From Sphagnum compactum (Eukaryota; Bryophyta; Sphagnopsida; Sphagnales): a stretch of 64,000 nucleotides of DNA. The stretch lies in the NCBI GenBank assembly GCA_965153455.1, contig OZ234493.1:28262213-28326212 (forward strand), in the 5' to 3' direction. This document shows, in pieces, positions 12,001 through 23,860 of the stretch. A program made the translations under genes and the position numbers. The stretch's first letter is position 1, and every line of letters starts with the position of its first letter. Below the pieces are notes generated by a model that was not told where the DNA came from, made no database searches, and saw only the letters and a program-made list of their open reading frames with translations.

Positions 12001-12325
12001 CTTAGCCCCATTCACAGTAGGAGTCAAGGGCAATGTTCAGCCAAAATCCAACATTCCCATTCGTCCAAAAGTTGAAACCAACCCAAGACACTAATAAGTG
12101 CTGAAGTTTGTGCCCATTTATTAGCCCCAAGTTTTAAAAAATGATACCATCAAATTTGGGAGGCCAATTTGTAACCATTGGGGCCAATGTTATAACATTT
12201 ATTAATATCCTAACGTCAATGTTCTAGTAGATGTTGGTAATTGGGGGCCAATTGGCAACCCAAGAATGCCCAAACCTTCCCACAAGTATTTTTGGCCTTA
12301 ACTCCTGGTGTAAATCAAGCTTTAA
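12000..12325 (-). repeat. Repeat family R1, inverted copy
   Basis: Read on the minus strand this matches 22,590-22,985 (+) over several hundred bases with substitutions and small gaps. The clearest shared block is attggcctcccaaatttgatgg, present at 12,145-12,166 in reverse complement and at 22,804-22,825 directly; the ctagaacattgatgt and ggggctaa blocks are also shared in order. A third, weaker copy lies at 22,205-22,440. No coding content. Confidence 0.7.
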
Positions 12326-13783
12326 TTATATCAAAGTCTAGTTATAGGAATGAGAAAGGAATAGACAATATCAGTCTAAAATTTGTGAATTCAAAAAACT
12401 AATAGATATAGTCAAAAACCAAAAATAAATATATAGAATAGGACAAGGCATAGTATATGTTTGACCCAGAATAGGAAAAGGATCCAACAAAATAATAGAG
12501 AGGAATGAGACTACAATGAAGCGATTGGAATCCTCTTCAGTATTAAAGTGTCATATATGTAAAGGACCACATGATAGTTGTAATCACAAACCCTAACCTT
12601 AAACCTAAAAGACAAGGTGCCAGAATAGGATGAAAACATGATGATATTCAATTTCAACATATGTAAAAAAAAGGAATGGAACAAGAACTTTTCAGAATAT
12701 GCTTCTTAGAACAATAATTTTCAGCAATAATGGAATGTCGAAAATGAACAAAATGTCACACCTGGGCCACAAGCAGACGCAAAATTCCAAGATAGTTATA
12801 ACTGCACCAATGACTATTCTGAGATATTCATTAAGAGGGGAGTGATTATGGTACTCTTAGAAAATGTACGAATAAGTTCATTATCATGGTAGACCTAGAA
12901 TAAATATTAACATGTTTGTTATTGTTAGAAAGTAAACATTTGAGCACAAATTTGGGGGGCTAATTGACAGAAAATTAGGTGTTCAATGCAACACTTAAGG
13001 CATAAATATTTATGTAAGATAAAACATTTTTTGAAATTGGCGCTATGATTATCAAAATGAAATGCTAGAAGTATGAACAAAAATAGATCAGTGCAACGAC
13101 AAAAATTTGCACACAACCCCACAAAAACCTTAAACAACCCATTACTCATGGTATAAATAGAACAGAAAATAGGTTTTCAATCAATCTTTTCCCATACGCA
13201 AGAACTATTTTAAGCAATAAGTAACCTCTCGAGAAGACAAGAAGATGTAAAGGGCACAAGTAGATGCACACAAAGGCGCAATAAAGAACATATGTAATGG
13301 CTCAAAAGAGGGCTAGAGGACATGTGATGAAGATACCGAAAGTCCAAGTGAATTCTTTCTTTAAGTTTTTGTTTTCAATGTTAAGGAACTAAGATTCTTT
13401 AAGAAATATGATTATTTTCTGGCCAAATTTTTCTAGTTATAGTAAATTTAACTTCCCAGATTCTTGAAAATAAATTTTTTTTAACTTAGGGTGTTGAGAA
13501 CGAACTCGATGCCCATAAACACTATGACAAAGACGAGAAGGTATGCACCTCAATCTTAGAGGCAGTAGAACCCTAGTAGAGTTGTGGTTTTTCAAGTTAT
13601 AGCTAAAAGAGATTGTGAATAAATATCACAATGCATTCTCAACTAATATGGGGGTTGGCATTACTTTCCATTCACTAAAAGGTTGGAAGAGCGAAATCTG
13701 GCGATGAATCAACATATGACAAAACCAACCCTAAACCCTAAACAACCAATAATTGGTAAAAATCTTGAAGTTTGGAGTTCAAA
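12326..13783. other. AT-rich intergenic DNA, nothing recognised
   Basis: Only short open frames without domain similarity. A ccctaaaccctaaac motif (CCCTAAA repeat, telomere-type) occurs near 13,730. The segment ends at the left terminus of a CACTA-like element. Confidence 0.4.
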
Positions 13784-15722
13784 CACTATGAGAAATTACA
13801 TTTGTCGAAACCACACTACCCTGCAATTAAAATTCAAAAAAAAAACTCATTTATAACTTTATGCAACTATCTTTTGGGTATTACAACTAGTGTGCAATGA
13901 TCCCCTTAAAAATACAGTGTATTAATGGATAAATTGGCATGTTAGAAAATCAGTTAATTATATTATAGTTATAAGTGAGTTAAAAATGAATTTTTTATAT
14001 AGTAATTTATACACATCGTACTTAGATATGTAGTCAACCATGTTTGATTTTTTCAAAATTTGCATGTGGCAACTACTTTATAATTATGAAATGTGCCACC
14101 AAAACAACAATTATGTTGCAACTAATGTACAATGTATATACATGTGATCATGCCATGTGTCCACATTTCCACCACCCATTATGGGATACATTTGCAACTA
14201 GTTTTCAATTGCGATTCTCATTGATATAATTAGTATGACCATTAGTGCACCACTACTAAAGTACTATTGTTCAACTATGTTATAACTATAATACAACTAC
14301 TTATAACTTAATAAGGATACATATTCATCAGTTATTTATATCTTCATCATATGTGCCTCATTTTGAGTGATTTAAAATGTTATGGGAATGCTACCTCAAG
14401 CCTTAGGAATCATCTTTGAAGTGTAAACGAAAAGGAGTAATGAAAAATAATAAGAAGATAAATAAGTTTTCCAACTTACAAAACACATTTTTTTCCCTTT
14501 TTTTCTCTCTTTGGACCCTTCCTACTTTCGAACCTCATAAATTTCTTATTTGTTATTCGTTTTAAACAATTTAAAGTGTTATAGAAACGCCACCTGAAAT
14601 TCTACAAATCATCTTTGAACTTTAATAGCAATAAAATAACATAATTTTTTTTTTGGGGTGTTTTAGAACTGACCTTTATAGCGTTGGGTGGTTTTTAAAA
14701 AAACTATTGATCCCTTTACTTTAGGGGGCTGTAACTTTCCCAATTTTATTATATTTTCAATGATTTTTAATGTGCCATATGCGCCAATAGGAGGGGTTCA
14801 AAATTTTTTGGGACACCAGAAACAATGGAACCTTCCCCTTAGATCTGGCCTACCCTGAGTGCTTAAGTGTTATAGTTGCAACTCAATTGTAACTCAATTT
14901 GTAATTAAAAAACAACTAAAAAATTTAACCCATATGCTTTGACTTCAAATCCCATGTTACAAACTATATAAAAAAAGCTTGTTATCTTATATTCTCACAT
15001 TAAAATACAAGTGTAATTTTGAGATGAGTTCAAAAAAGCATAACCTAAAGGCAAAACATAATTTTTAAAAAAACATTTCATGGTTATTCTTTAGTTCACT
15101 TAATCTTGTGATTTTTCACCTACTTACCTACCTAGGTAATAAGTAGGTCTTATCTTTCTACCTACCTATGTAGGTAGGTAGGTAGGTCCTAGGTAAATAC
15201 ATAGGTATGTAGGTTTTAAGACATACCAACCGACTTACCTATGGTTATGTATGACCTACCTAGCTACTAAAATAGATATTTTCATTTATTTATTTTTTAA
15301 AAATAAAATTAACATGCCATGTGACAATTTTTTATTGTGCCACATGTCATAATCTCAGACCATCATTAACAATCATAATGAACAATGGAGATCAATATTT
15401 CGAAAAGAAAATAATTTGTCCAAAAATCTTCATAATGCCACATGTCAAATTTTAATATATGGATGATAATTAATGACATCAACATGACATCATGGGTGCA
15501 ATTATAATGGAGTTGCATAGTAGTTGACAATTAGTTATTTTGATTGAGTTGAAATTGAGTTGCAATGAGTTGCGTCGTGTATATGGTGAATTGTAACTTT
15601 GTAACTCATGCAACTTGTCCGTCGACACTCACGGCATATAAATATAGTGAATTGCAAGTGTCCTCTATAACTCAAAAATTGAATTGCAAGGCTAGTTGCA
15701 AAACACCATTTTTCTCATAGTG
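13784..15722 (+). mobile_element. Non-autonomous CACTA-type DNA transposon, copy A (1,939 bp)
   Basis: The left end reads CACTATGAGAAA (13,784) and the right end TTTCTCATAGTG (ending 15,722), an exact 12-bp terminal inverted repeat. The bases flanking it are AAA on both sides (13,781-13,783 and 15,723-15,725), fitting the 3-bp target duplication known for CACTA/EnSpm elements. Subterminal DNA is packed with GAGTTGCA/TTGCAACTC-like motifs, as expected of CACTA subterminal repeats. A TACCTACC/TAGGTAGG strip lies near 15,120-15,260. No transposase frame is present, so the element would depend on an autonomous relative. Confidence 0.85.
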
Positions 15723-15734
15723 AAACTCGCCTCC

Positions 15735-17400
15735 TTTGCTTGCAAAAAATTTGAACTCGAGTTTATTTTTTCACTCGATGGAAACTTGATGTGTTTTGGT
15801 TTTTATCACTCCAACGTGCACTTGATCTCGGTGCATGAGAAGCTTGAACTCAACCTCGAATATGAAATGGAACCCAAATTTCGAACTCGAACTTAAGCTC
15901 GGGTTTTTTGTTTTTTTGGTTTGTAGTTTTGCTTTTTTATTTTTTTAGGCACTATTGAAAGCAAACCCATCCTTAGCCCTTGGTGGTACCACTAAGAACC
16001 ATTGTAAGGAATGGTGAAGGAACCAAAAATAACTAAATCATCTTTTTAAGCCCTTTTCTTTAAATGTTTTCACAACTATAAATTATTATTTTTTCATTTT
16101 TAATGATTACATATTATAATATATGGTTTGAAGTTTATTTTAAAACTACTTTTTAATTTAAAAATATATATTCATAATTAAAATGGCCCTTTAAAACTTT
16201 AATAACCTCAACTTTGGAAATTCATATATAAATTATATTTAATCAATTAATTACCTAATAATATTTTTTAAATATAATGATTTCCAAATTACCTTAAGAA
16301 AAAAATCACAAGAAAATTCTCAAATCATGTTTCAAATTTGTGTTTTTGACCAAAACGTTCAAGGGAAAAAACCAGTGCTACATTCCTAAGTTTTTTTTTA
16401 AATGCAATGATTAGGAAAATCAAATACACAATATTCTTGATATATTAATATTTCAAAATTTATGGAACCTAATAAATGTATTCATAAAAAAATTATGAAA
16501 ATGTTTATTTAAATGTTTCCTATGATTTTTCAAAATTCATGGGTCTAAGAAAATCAAGGTGTGACGTTCGTAGTGGTATCACCCAAGGATGGGCTTGCCC
16601 TTGAACTACTCTTGGCAATTTTTATTTATTTATATTTCATTTTTGGTGTTCTTGTTTTTACAAGCGTTGTTGAACTACTTTTGGCATCAAGAGCAACTCA
16701 GTTGCACATAAGGAACCCAAGCTCAAAGTCATGGTTTTTTCAAGTTTATTTTGTTGCAAACATTTTTGAGTTACTCTCGGCACAAAGAATAACTTGACAG
16801 TGCGAGACGAACTTGAGTTCAAGTTCGTGTTTGATTTTAGACCCGAGCTTGAATTCGAGTTTTTTGTTTTAAGTTTTTTGGTTTTTTATGTTTTTGTTTT
16901 TACAAGCACTTTGAAGCTACTCTCTATGTCGAGAGTAGCTCAGTTGTGCATGAGGAACCCAAGCTCAAGTTTGAATTCGATGTTTGACCCAAACTCTAGT
17001 TCGACTTTTTCAGTGTTTTTTTCTATTGACATTGTTGAATTACTTTCGGTGCCAAGAGTAGTTCGATAGTCCATGACGAACTTGAGCTCAAGCTTGGGTC
17101 CAAACTACTTTGGACAACAAACTTGAGCTCAAGTTTAGGTTCGATTTTGAACCAGAACTTGAAATCAAGTTTTTTGTTTTTCCTTTTTTTAGTTTTTAGT
17201 TTTTTAGTTTTTGCAAGCATTGTCGAACTATTTTGGGCACCAAAAGTAGCATGGTTACAATTGAGTAACCCAAGTTCAAGCTTGGGTCCAATTTTGGACT
17301 TGAATTCAAGTTCAAATTTTCTTCTGTTTTCTTTTTGTTGTAGGCATTCTTAGGCTACTCTTGGTGCCGAGAGTAACACAATATGGAATGAAGATCCTAA
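15735..17400 (+). repeat. Degenerate tandem array built on a 'gtgccgagagtag' core
   Basis: Related units alternate an 'aacttgagctcaagtt'-type block, a T-rich tttttgttttt block and a core like ggcaccaagagtagcncagttg. Cores lie near 16,682, 16,775, 16,926, 17,047, 17,234 and 17,360, spaced about 90-190 bp; aactcgag-type blocks start at about 15,750. Open frames of 60-90 codons across it (E/L/F-rich) are products of the repeat, not genes. Related 'gctgagagtagatgatcaag' cores recur at about 22,240 and 22,613. A 14-base C run closes the region at 17,466-17,479. Confidence 0.6.
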
Positions 17401-17465
17401 GCTAAAGTAATTTCATTACTTTTTGACTTATTTTACAAGAACTCATGAAGGAATCTTTCATCACG

Positions 17466-17479
17466 CCCCCCCCCCCCCC
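17466..17479. repeat. C14 homopolymer
   Basis: An uninterrupted run of 14 cytosines; it may also mark an assembly-length uncertainty. Confidence 0.9.
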
Positions 17480-17553
17480 ATAAATGAGACAATGAAGGTT
17501 AGTGTTCAATTATCTTATTAATTAATTTACATTATCAATTTGCTTGTTAAATA

Positions 17554-20500
17554 TTGAGTATTTTTTCCTTTCAGGGTTCACAGGTTTTAGAGGCTCCCCA
17601 ACCCATGGATAACATGTCTTTTGACATGATTATTCAAGTTGTTCAAGAATATAAGTTTAATTCGACCGAGATCCTAAATAAGCAAAAGATGTTACCAAAG
17701 AGAAAGGTGTGGATGAACATCCCCCTTTGTAGGATGATTTCCATGCCTATTGTGCATCCTACCCTCAAGAGATGTTTTGAAGATGGAGCAAACATTTTAG
17801 ACTAAATATCGTGAGGGAGATAACGTATTTTACATATCTCCCTTGAATTGGAAGGGAGAGGAGGAATTTCTTAATTTTTTTATGTTGATTCTTGAGATGC
17901 CCATTAGTGTTCCGAAAATGAAAAACTTTGAAAACCTCTAGATTTCAAGTTTTTTTCAAGGTGGATATTTTTTTGTGTTGGATGGCAACCACAAGCTACA
18001 AGCCTGGTTGCCTTACATTTAGCGTGTGCACAATGAGGATCTTGAATTGCACTATTCAGTGGACTATATTGTGTTCAATATTTTGCATGGTCTTGTCAAG
18101 CTCTTCAGAACCATAATAAACCTAAACAAGTTAGTTTTCCACCCTTCTATGATGTGTTGATTTTTAATGACATTCAAGTATGTTCTCTTTGAAAGCTCTG
18201 AGGTTCTTGATTATATGAAATGAATTCCTTCCTTGTTTCTAGGTTCATGGAGTTTGATCATGTGCAACTAAACATCGTGCATGAATTCATCTGCATCCAT
18301 CCAATCTATCATATCATCCCTCTGGAGCTATTCCAAAATGTTCTCTCCGCAGATGTTTCTAAGAAATGCCAAAATAAATTGTGTAAGACTTGGCACTCTC
18401 TTACATTTGAGGCTTTTTTTTACTACATGTACAAGGTTTGTAATCTACTCTTCTCCATCCTTCATTGCGGAGTCCCTTCATCTTGTCTTCCTATGTTTTT
18501 GATCTTGTAGCTTTTAGCATCTTTAGATAGTTATTTATTTTGTCTCTCTTTTTTTGCTTGCAGTAGGATATCTCTTCAACTACCAATGTGGCAATCAAGC
18601 TCTACTACGAAAAAGTTCCTAACCCCTTAGAAAGGTCCCCAACCAAGTTCCAAGAGCGCATGGAGAATGTTATGGAACAAGTTAGGAAAGACTATTATTT
18701 GGTTTTTTGCAAGCACCTTCCAATTTGTGACCCCGTTCTTGGTCTAGACTTCCTTAAAGAGACTCAAGTTCATTACGACATGAACTCAAATTTAGAAATT
18801 TCACAGAGAAGCTCCAAATGCTAGCATATTTTTGTGTGATTCCACATCAAAAACTTTATTAGTTCAAGTAGTGGAATGAGGCTAATGTGCTTAGGGAGGT
18901 AAAACAACTCCCCGAGCAAGGATTTTTGGACCAACAATTTGACAAGTGGCTACACAAGGCCACTTTCTAGCATTAGGTATCATTTTTTCCTCTCTCTTTC
19001 TTGTTTTGTCACAACTTTATCATTAGTTGTTGATCCAATTAATTGTTTCATGTAATTGGAGGCTCAAACTTTCAAGCTTTATGCCACTATAGTCATGAAT
19101 CTTGGCTTGAATGTGCGGGATCTTCCAAAAGTTATGTCACTTGCATCTTACATTTAGGAATGCAATAAGCTATTTGGGATATTTGTTTTTTTCGTGAGTT
19201 CAAGCCAAGGGACGCCATACGAAGAAACAAATCTTGGGAGTAGCAAATAAGAAGGAAGGAAGCCCTCAAACAAATGTTCTATACGTTTGCCACTACATCC
19301 TTTACTACATTCATTATTCCCCTATTATTTGTGCTAAAAGTAGAAGATGTAAAATAATTCAAAACTCCAATATTTTATTGAACCTTCTTCTTGTTTCTTG
19401 TAGGTATTTATATAATGTCCTTTCCATTAAACCATTGACTAACTTCCACTCCTCTTTGAAATTTAGCTTGCTTAGTTAGGTGGCCCCTTTTCTTCTCCAC
19501 TTGGCATGTCAAGCCTAGATTTGGAGATTATGTGCCCACCCCGTTTCACCCTTGCTCGGCCAATTCCCCTTGTATTACCATCTTTTAGGCCAACTGGATG
19601 GTATTGTACTGCTTTTCCATGTCTGGACCAAACATTGCCAAAGACAAGGTTGATTCTAAGAAATGGCCACAAACGTTTGAGAGGAAATCTCTATGTTCAT
19701 TCATGAGGTCACTCCATTTCAATGCCTTCTGCCTTTTTGTGATACTTTATGTTTTCCAACTATTTGTTGATTCTTGCATCCACCCACTTGTGTGCACGCC
19801 AATCCTAAAGACAAGGTGAACCTTGTTCTTGCTAACATCCTAGGGAACGTTCATGTTCCTTTGGTCTCCCCTAGCTCCCCAGAGATCCCCTTCTGGAACA
19901 AGTGAGGGGAGGATTGGATAATCTCAATTTTCAATTTCATAGAAAAATTCTTTTCCCCTGATGGGGCCATGCTTATTTTCTACCCAAATGATCCCTGAGT
20001 TCTCAAGGAGACCAACTTATATTTGGAGAGTTATAGTTTTTATTTTCACATGAAATGGATGATAATCAATTTTATCCCACTTGCAAGCTTTGAAGAGTAC
20101 CCCTCCTTAAAGGTATGAACTCCCCATATTTTCTTCTTTCTTCGCATTCATTTCCAAACATTCGTTTTTCAAATATTATCTTTTGGAATGTTGCAAACCC
20201 TCTTGAATCAAGTGACTCTTTTAATTAGGGATGATGATCCCTCATCCTTTTCAATGAGTTTGTTTTGTTTCTCCCCTCCTTCTAAGGATTTCTTATAGAA
20301 AGGTATCAAATTTCTTGAAAAGGACGGCCTTTACAATTGGATGGACATGTCTTCCATGTTTATGTTCAAGACTATTGAATGGCAAGGAGTTCTAGCCACT
20401 CACGCTCCAAGCCCTAATTAAGTGTGTTCCAAAGCAAGATATTTTGTTTTTGACTTGTCTGCATCGACAAGTTTGTTACCTCCCTTCTCCCAAACTCATG

Positions 20501-21140
20501 TTTTGTTTATTTATTTCTAGTCTTGATTTTCATTCACCTTTTTTGTGGTTGCAACAACATTAAGGCATGCCATGCCCTTCCCCATCATGTTTTGGCTTTA
20601 GAGCCGAACATTGACGTCTTCACTAAGGTTTTGGAGCCCTTGGTTGTTGTTCCCATCCTTGAAGCAACTCGCCTAGTTTTTAACATTGATGATGAAGATT
20701 CTCTAGTGCAAAGGTGGCCCATGAAGATCTTTGATTATGAGTAAGTCTGCCTCTATTGTTATTATTTTGTCAATTTCTTACTCTTCCATCTTCCTTTTTT
20801 CAAATCCTAATGCTCTCCTTGTTTTCAAATGTAGAGGTTTCTTTAGAACGCTATCTTTTTTTAAAACAAAAGATTTCAATTTTAGTCCCCCAAGGGACTA
20901 TATATTGCATTTGTATGTTGAGGATCAAGCACAAGTTTTAGCTTCCAAGGTTTCACTACTTGGGGTTAGGAAATTTTTTTTGTACAATCTTACAATTATA
21001 AGAGCTTTCATAGATGATGAAGCATTGGAGTGAGATAGGTCATCTCTGTGTTGAGCTTGGGGCTGGACCGTTTTGTCATGAACCTTTGTGTGGTCCTCAA
21101 GTTGGGTGGAGAGCTCTAATAAAGATGTTGTTTTCTCTTT
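17554..21140 (+). pseudogene. Decayed multi-exon gene with ParB-like and N6/N4 DNA-methyltransferase-like motifs
   Basis: A series of plus-strand frames, broken by stops and shifts, looks like one old gene. In order: 17,580-17,805 (ends in a PIVHPTLKRCFEDGA segment); about 17,850-18,160, with LDGNHKLQAWLPYI (D at 17,981), resembling the DGNHR motif of ParB/sulfiredoxin-type domains; 18,241-18,435; 18,570-18,820; about 19,820-20,115, with SPDGAMLIFYPNDP near 19,954-19,998; and 20,523-20,744, with LFCGCNNIKACHAL then HVLALEPN (FCG at 20,541), like the SAM-binding motif I (DPFxGxGTT...A...GIE) of N6_N4_Mtase enzymes. Intron-like borders survive (tttctag|g near 18,240, aag|gtttgt near 18,436, gcttgcag near 18,564), so it is not a processed copy. 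Stops at 18,019 and 19,999 and elsewhere make it non-functional. The family assignment is motif-based and tentative. Confidence 0.4.
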
Positions 21141-21149
21141 TAAATTCAT

Positions 21150-22204
21150 ATGTTACCCTTCCTTGTATTGCATTTCTGCTTTTCTTGCCCCTTTCCCATC
21201 ACCACCATTCTAATGTGAATTTTATGTTTTCCAACATGTACTTTCAACTAGAATTATTTGGCATTATCTATATTACAACATTTTATATTTCACACATGTG
21301 GCCCTGATCCTTGCTCAAAAAGTAAAAGTAGGTGAAAAGTAAAGTTTGCATTTTTGAATTTTCAAGCTTTTAGCAATGCTACAAATTTTAGAATGTACTT
21401 GTTAAACTAAATAAACCATATATGGTCATATTTTATGTATTCTATTATTTTCATCATTTTATTTATTTATCGCAAGTTAATGTCTAATACTTTTTCAAAA
21501 TCAAAGTATTCAAATGTTGTGATATTGATGTTTGAGTTATCAAGAACATTGATATATATTTTTTGAAACTTGAATATTTCAATTATGATAATGTGAAGTC
21601 TCTAACAAGTATTTTGCCAAATTAACATAATTATGCATTTAAAACATGATTTTCTATATGAACCCAAACACTAATACTTGCATAATATGTCAAAATAGTC
21701 TTTTAATAATCTGAAAGTAGGACATATGATTTTTTTGGTCAAATGATAGTTAATTAATGTACTTTTGCATTGCTTTGTGCAATATGGGAAAATAACATAA
21801 ATTCGGAAAGTAGAGTGAAAGTAGGTTGAAAAAAAGGAAACACAAAATTTAAGGCTTCAAACAACATATCCATACCATCCTACGTACAATCATGTAATTT
21901 TTTTGTACGTTTTTAAATATTAGGTTATACTTTCTATGCTTCAAAGTTGACAATTTTGTGTTTTCTACTTGCAACGTACATATTTTTGGCCTGCTTTTGT
22001 ATGCTTGCACTCCCTACCAAATATATGTGTCAATAAATATAATAGTTTCCAATGAATATTTATGGGAACATGGCATTATTTTTTTAAAAAAAAAATCCCA
22101 TATTGGGTGTTACAATAACAAATTCTTTAGCTTCCAAAAGGATGAATGTTTGAAAACATATCAATCAAGCCTATCCTTACATTTTTAAAAAAATTCGGTG
22201 TCTT
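21150..22204. other. AT-rich intergenic DNA, nothing recognised
   Basis: No domain-like frame and no bounded repeat identified. Confidence 0.4.
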
Positions 22205-22440
22205 TATTTCTATCACCCACTTTTCACCTATTTTTGGTGCCAATAGTAGAAGATCAAGAACCATTGAATTGTCCAAGTATGTTACTTAATGTTTCACTTT
22301 TCATGAGGAGTCAAGGATAGAAAAACTTCTAGCCAACTTTGAGCTATTTTGAGTGGCAATTTGGCCCAATTTTTTTAATGAATGCTAGACTTTGATGTCA
22401 GGATATTAGTAAATGCAACAATATTGGCTCTTGATGTTTA
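22205..22440 (+). repeat. Repeat family R1, direct copy 1
   Basis: Aligns with 22,580-22,810 at an offset of about 375 bp: shared order of a ttcaccta...tggtgccaatagtagaagatcaag block, a catgaggagtcaaggata block, a ggccaactttgagct block and a ctagactttgatgtcaggatattagtaaatg block. Diverged. Confidence 0.6.
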
Positions 22441-22579
22441 ATTTACAAAAGAATGAATATTTGAAAGCATATTATCAATCAATTCACCAATGGAAAATTT
22501 GGCCTTACAATTTTCTCAAATTTTGATTCAAAAGATTGTAAGAACTCCCTATTACATAACGCCAATGTGTACATTATGT

Positions 22580-22985
22580 TTCTATTGTTATCACCTACTT
22601 TTCCCCTACTCTTGATGCTGAGAGTAGATGATCAAGACTTGTTGAAGTGTCGAAACAGGTTAGTTAAGGTCTCATTTTACACTAAAAGTTGGGGATATAA
22701 ATCCTTAAGGCCAACTTTGAACTTCTTTGGGTTTCAACTTCACCCAAATTTATTAATAAATGCTAGAACATTGATGTCATGATATTTAGTAAATGTAACA
22801 ATATTGGCCTCCCAAATTTGATGGTATCGTTTTATCAACAATGGGGCTAACACAAGGCCATAAAATTCAACACTTATTAATAAATTGGGTTGATTTCAAT
22901 TTTAGCACTAATAGGGATCCTAGATTGGGGTTGAACATTGTCCCTAACTCCTTCTATAAAGTGAACCTTGGTGATGCATTCCATG
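22580..22985 (+). repeat. Repeat family R1, direct copy 2
   Basis: The longest copy of the family. Its right half also matches the inverted copy at 12,000-12,325. The 71-codon frame inside it has no recognisable domain and is probably repeat-derived. Confidence 0.65.
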
Positions 22986-23860
22986 TTTTACAATATATCA
23001 GGTAATGTAGACTTCTATGTTCCTAATTGGAATTCTAATATAGGGCTATAGATCTCAAATTTGATTATGCACCAATTATTGAATATTAAACCATATTACT
23101 AGTATTCCCCTTCCTATGTGCAACTAGTTGTGTTTGCCCCACACTTGGTTGGTAAAACCTAAATTCATACATGCATGATTATTATCTTAGGGCAATAACT
23201 AATTGAACTTTACTTTCATTATGATTTCTGTTATTAAATCTTCATCAAATCCTTATTGAATTTTTTTAGATAACAAAAAAATTAGTTAAAAACATTTGTG
23301 TGTCAAAAAACGAATTTTATATTAAAATTTTAATTTATTTTATAATTCTTGTATTTTGTTTTAATCAATTTTTACATAATCTCTAAAATCAAAATTTTTG
23401 GAATTTCGTTTAAATTAGATTTAAAGGAATTGAAACTAATTATTTCTATGTTTATCAAACAAATTTCATTTGAATAATTAGTCATATGGATTGTTGTTTA
23501 CACTTCATAGTGATATGAAACCTTGTGATACAAAAAATGCAAGTGCCACACCAAAAACTAAAATGATATAGAAACACGATTAAATCAATTACCCAACATT
23601 CATATTTTGATGGGTGAAAGCATGGTAAAGTAGACAATTTTTTATCCTTGTCACCATATAAAAAAGTAGCCATAAACAATTAACAAGAATTACAATTGAA
23701 GTAGTTGTGGCCAAACAAACTCATGTTGTTGAAAAAATGAAAGGTTAGATGTAGTTGTGTTGAATGTTAAAGTATAATTTTTTTGCTTGGTATGTAGATA
23801 TCTTTGTCATTCAACATATATTTTTTTATAGGAAGTCATTTAGATCCTATGAAGAATGAG
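22986..23860. other. AT-rich spacer, nothing recognised
   Basis: No domain-like frame; it may include the unrecognised 5' part (gag, LTR) of the copia remnant that follows. Confidence 0.35.

Noticed and set aside
16561-17353. Series of 65-91 codon frames rich in Phe, Leu, Glu and Ser
   Set aside because: Each coincides with units of the tandem array; the coding look comes from repeated aacttgag/tttttg blocks.
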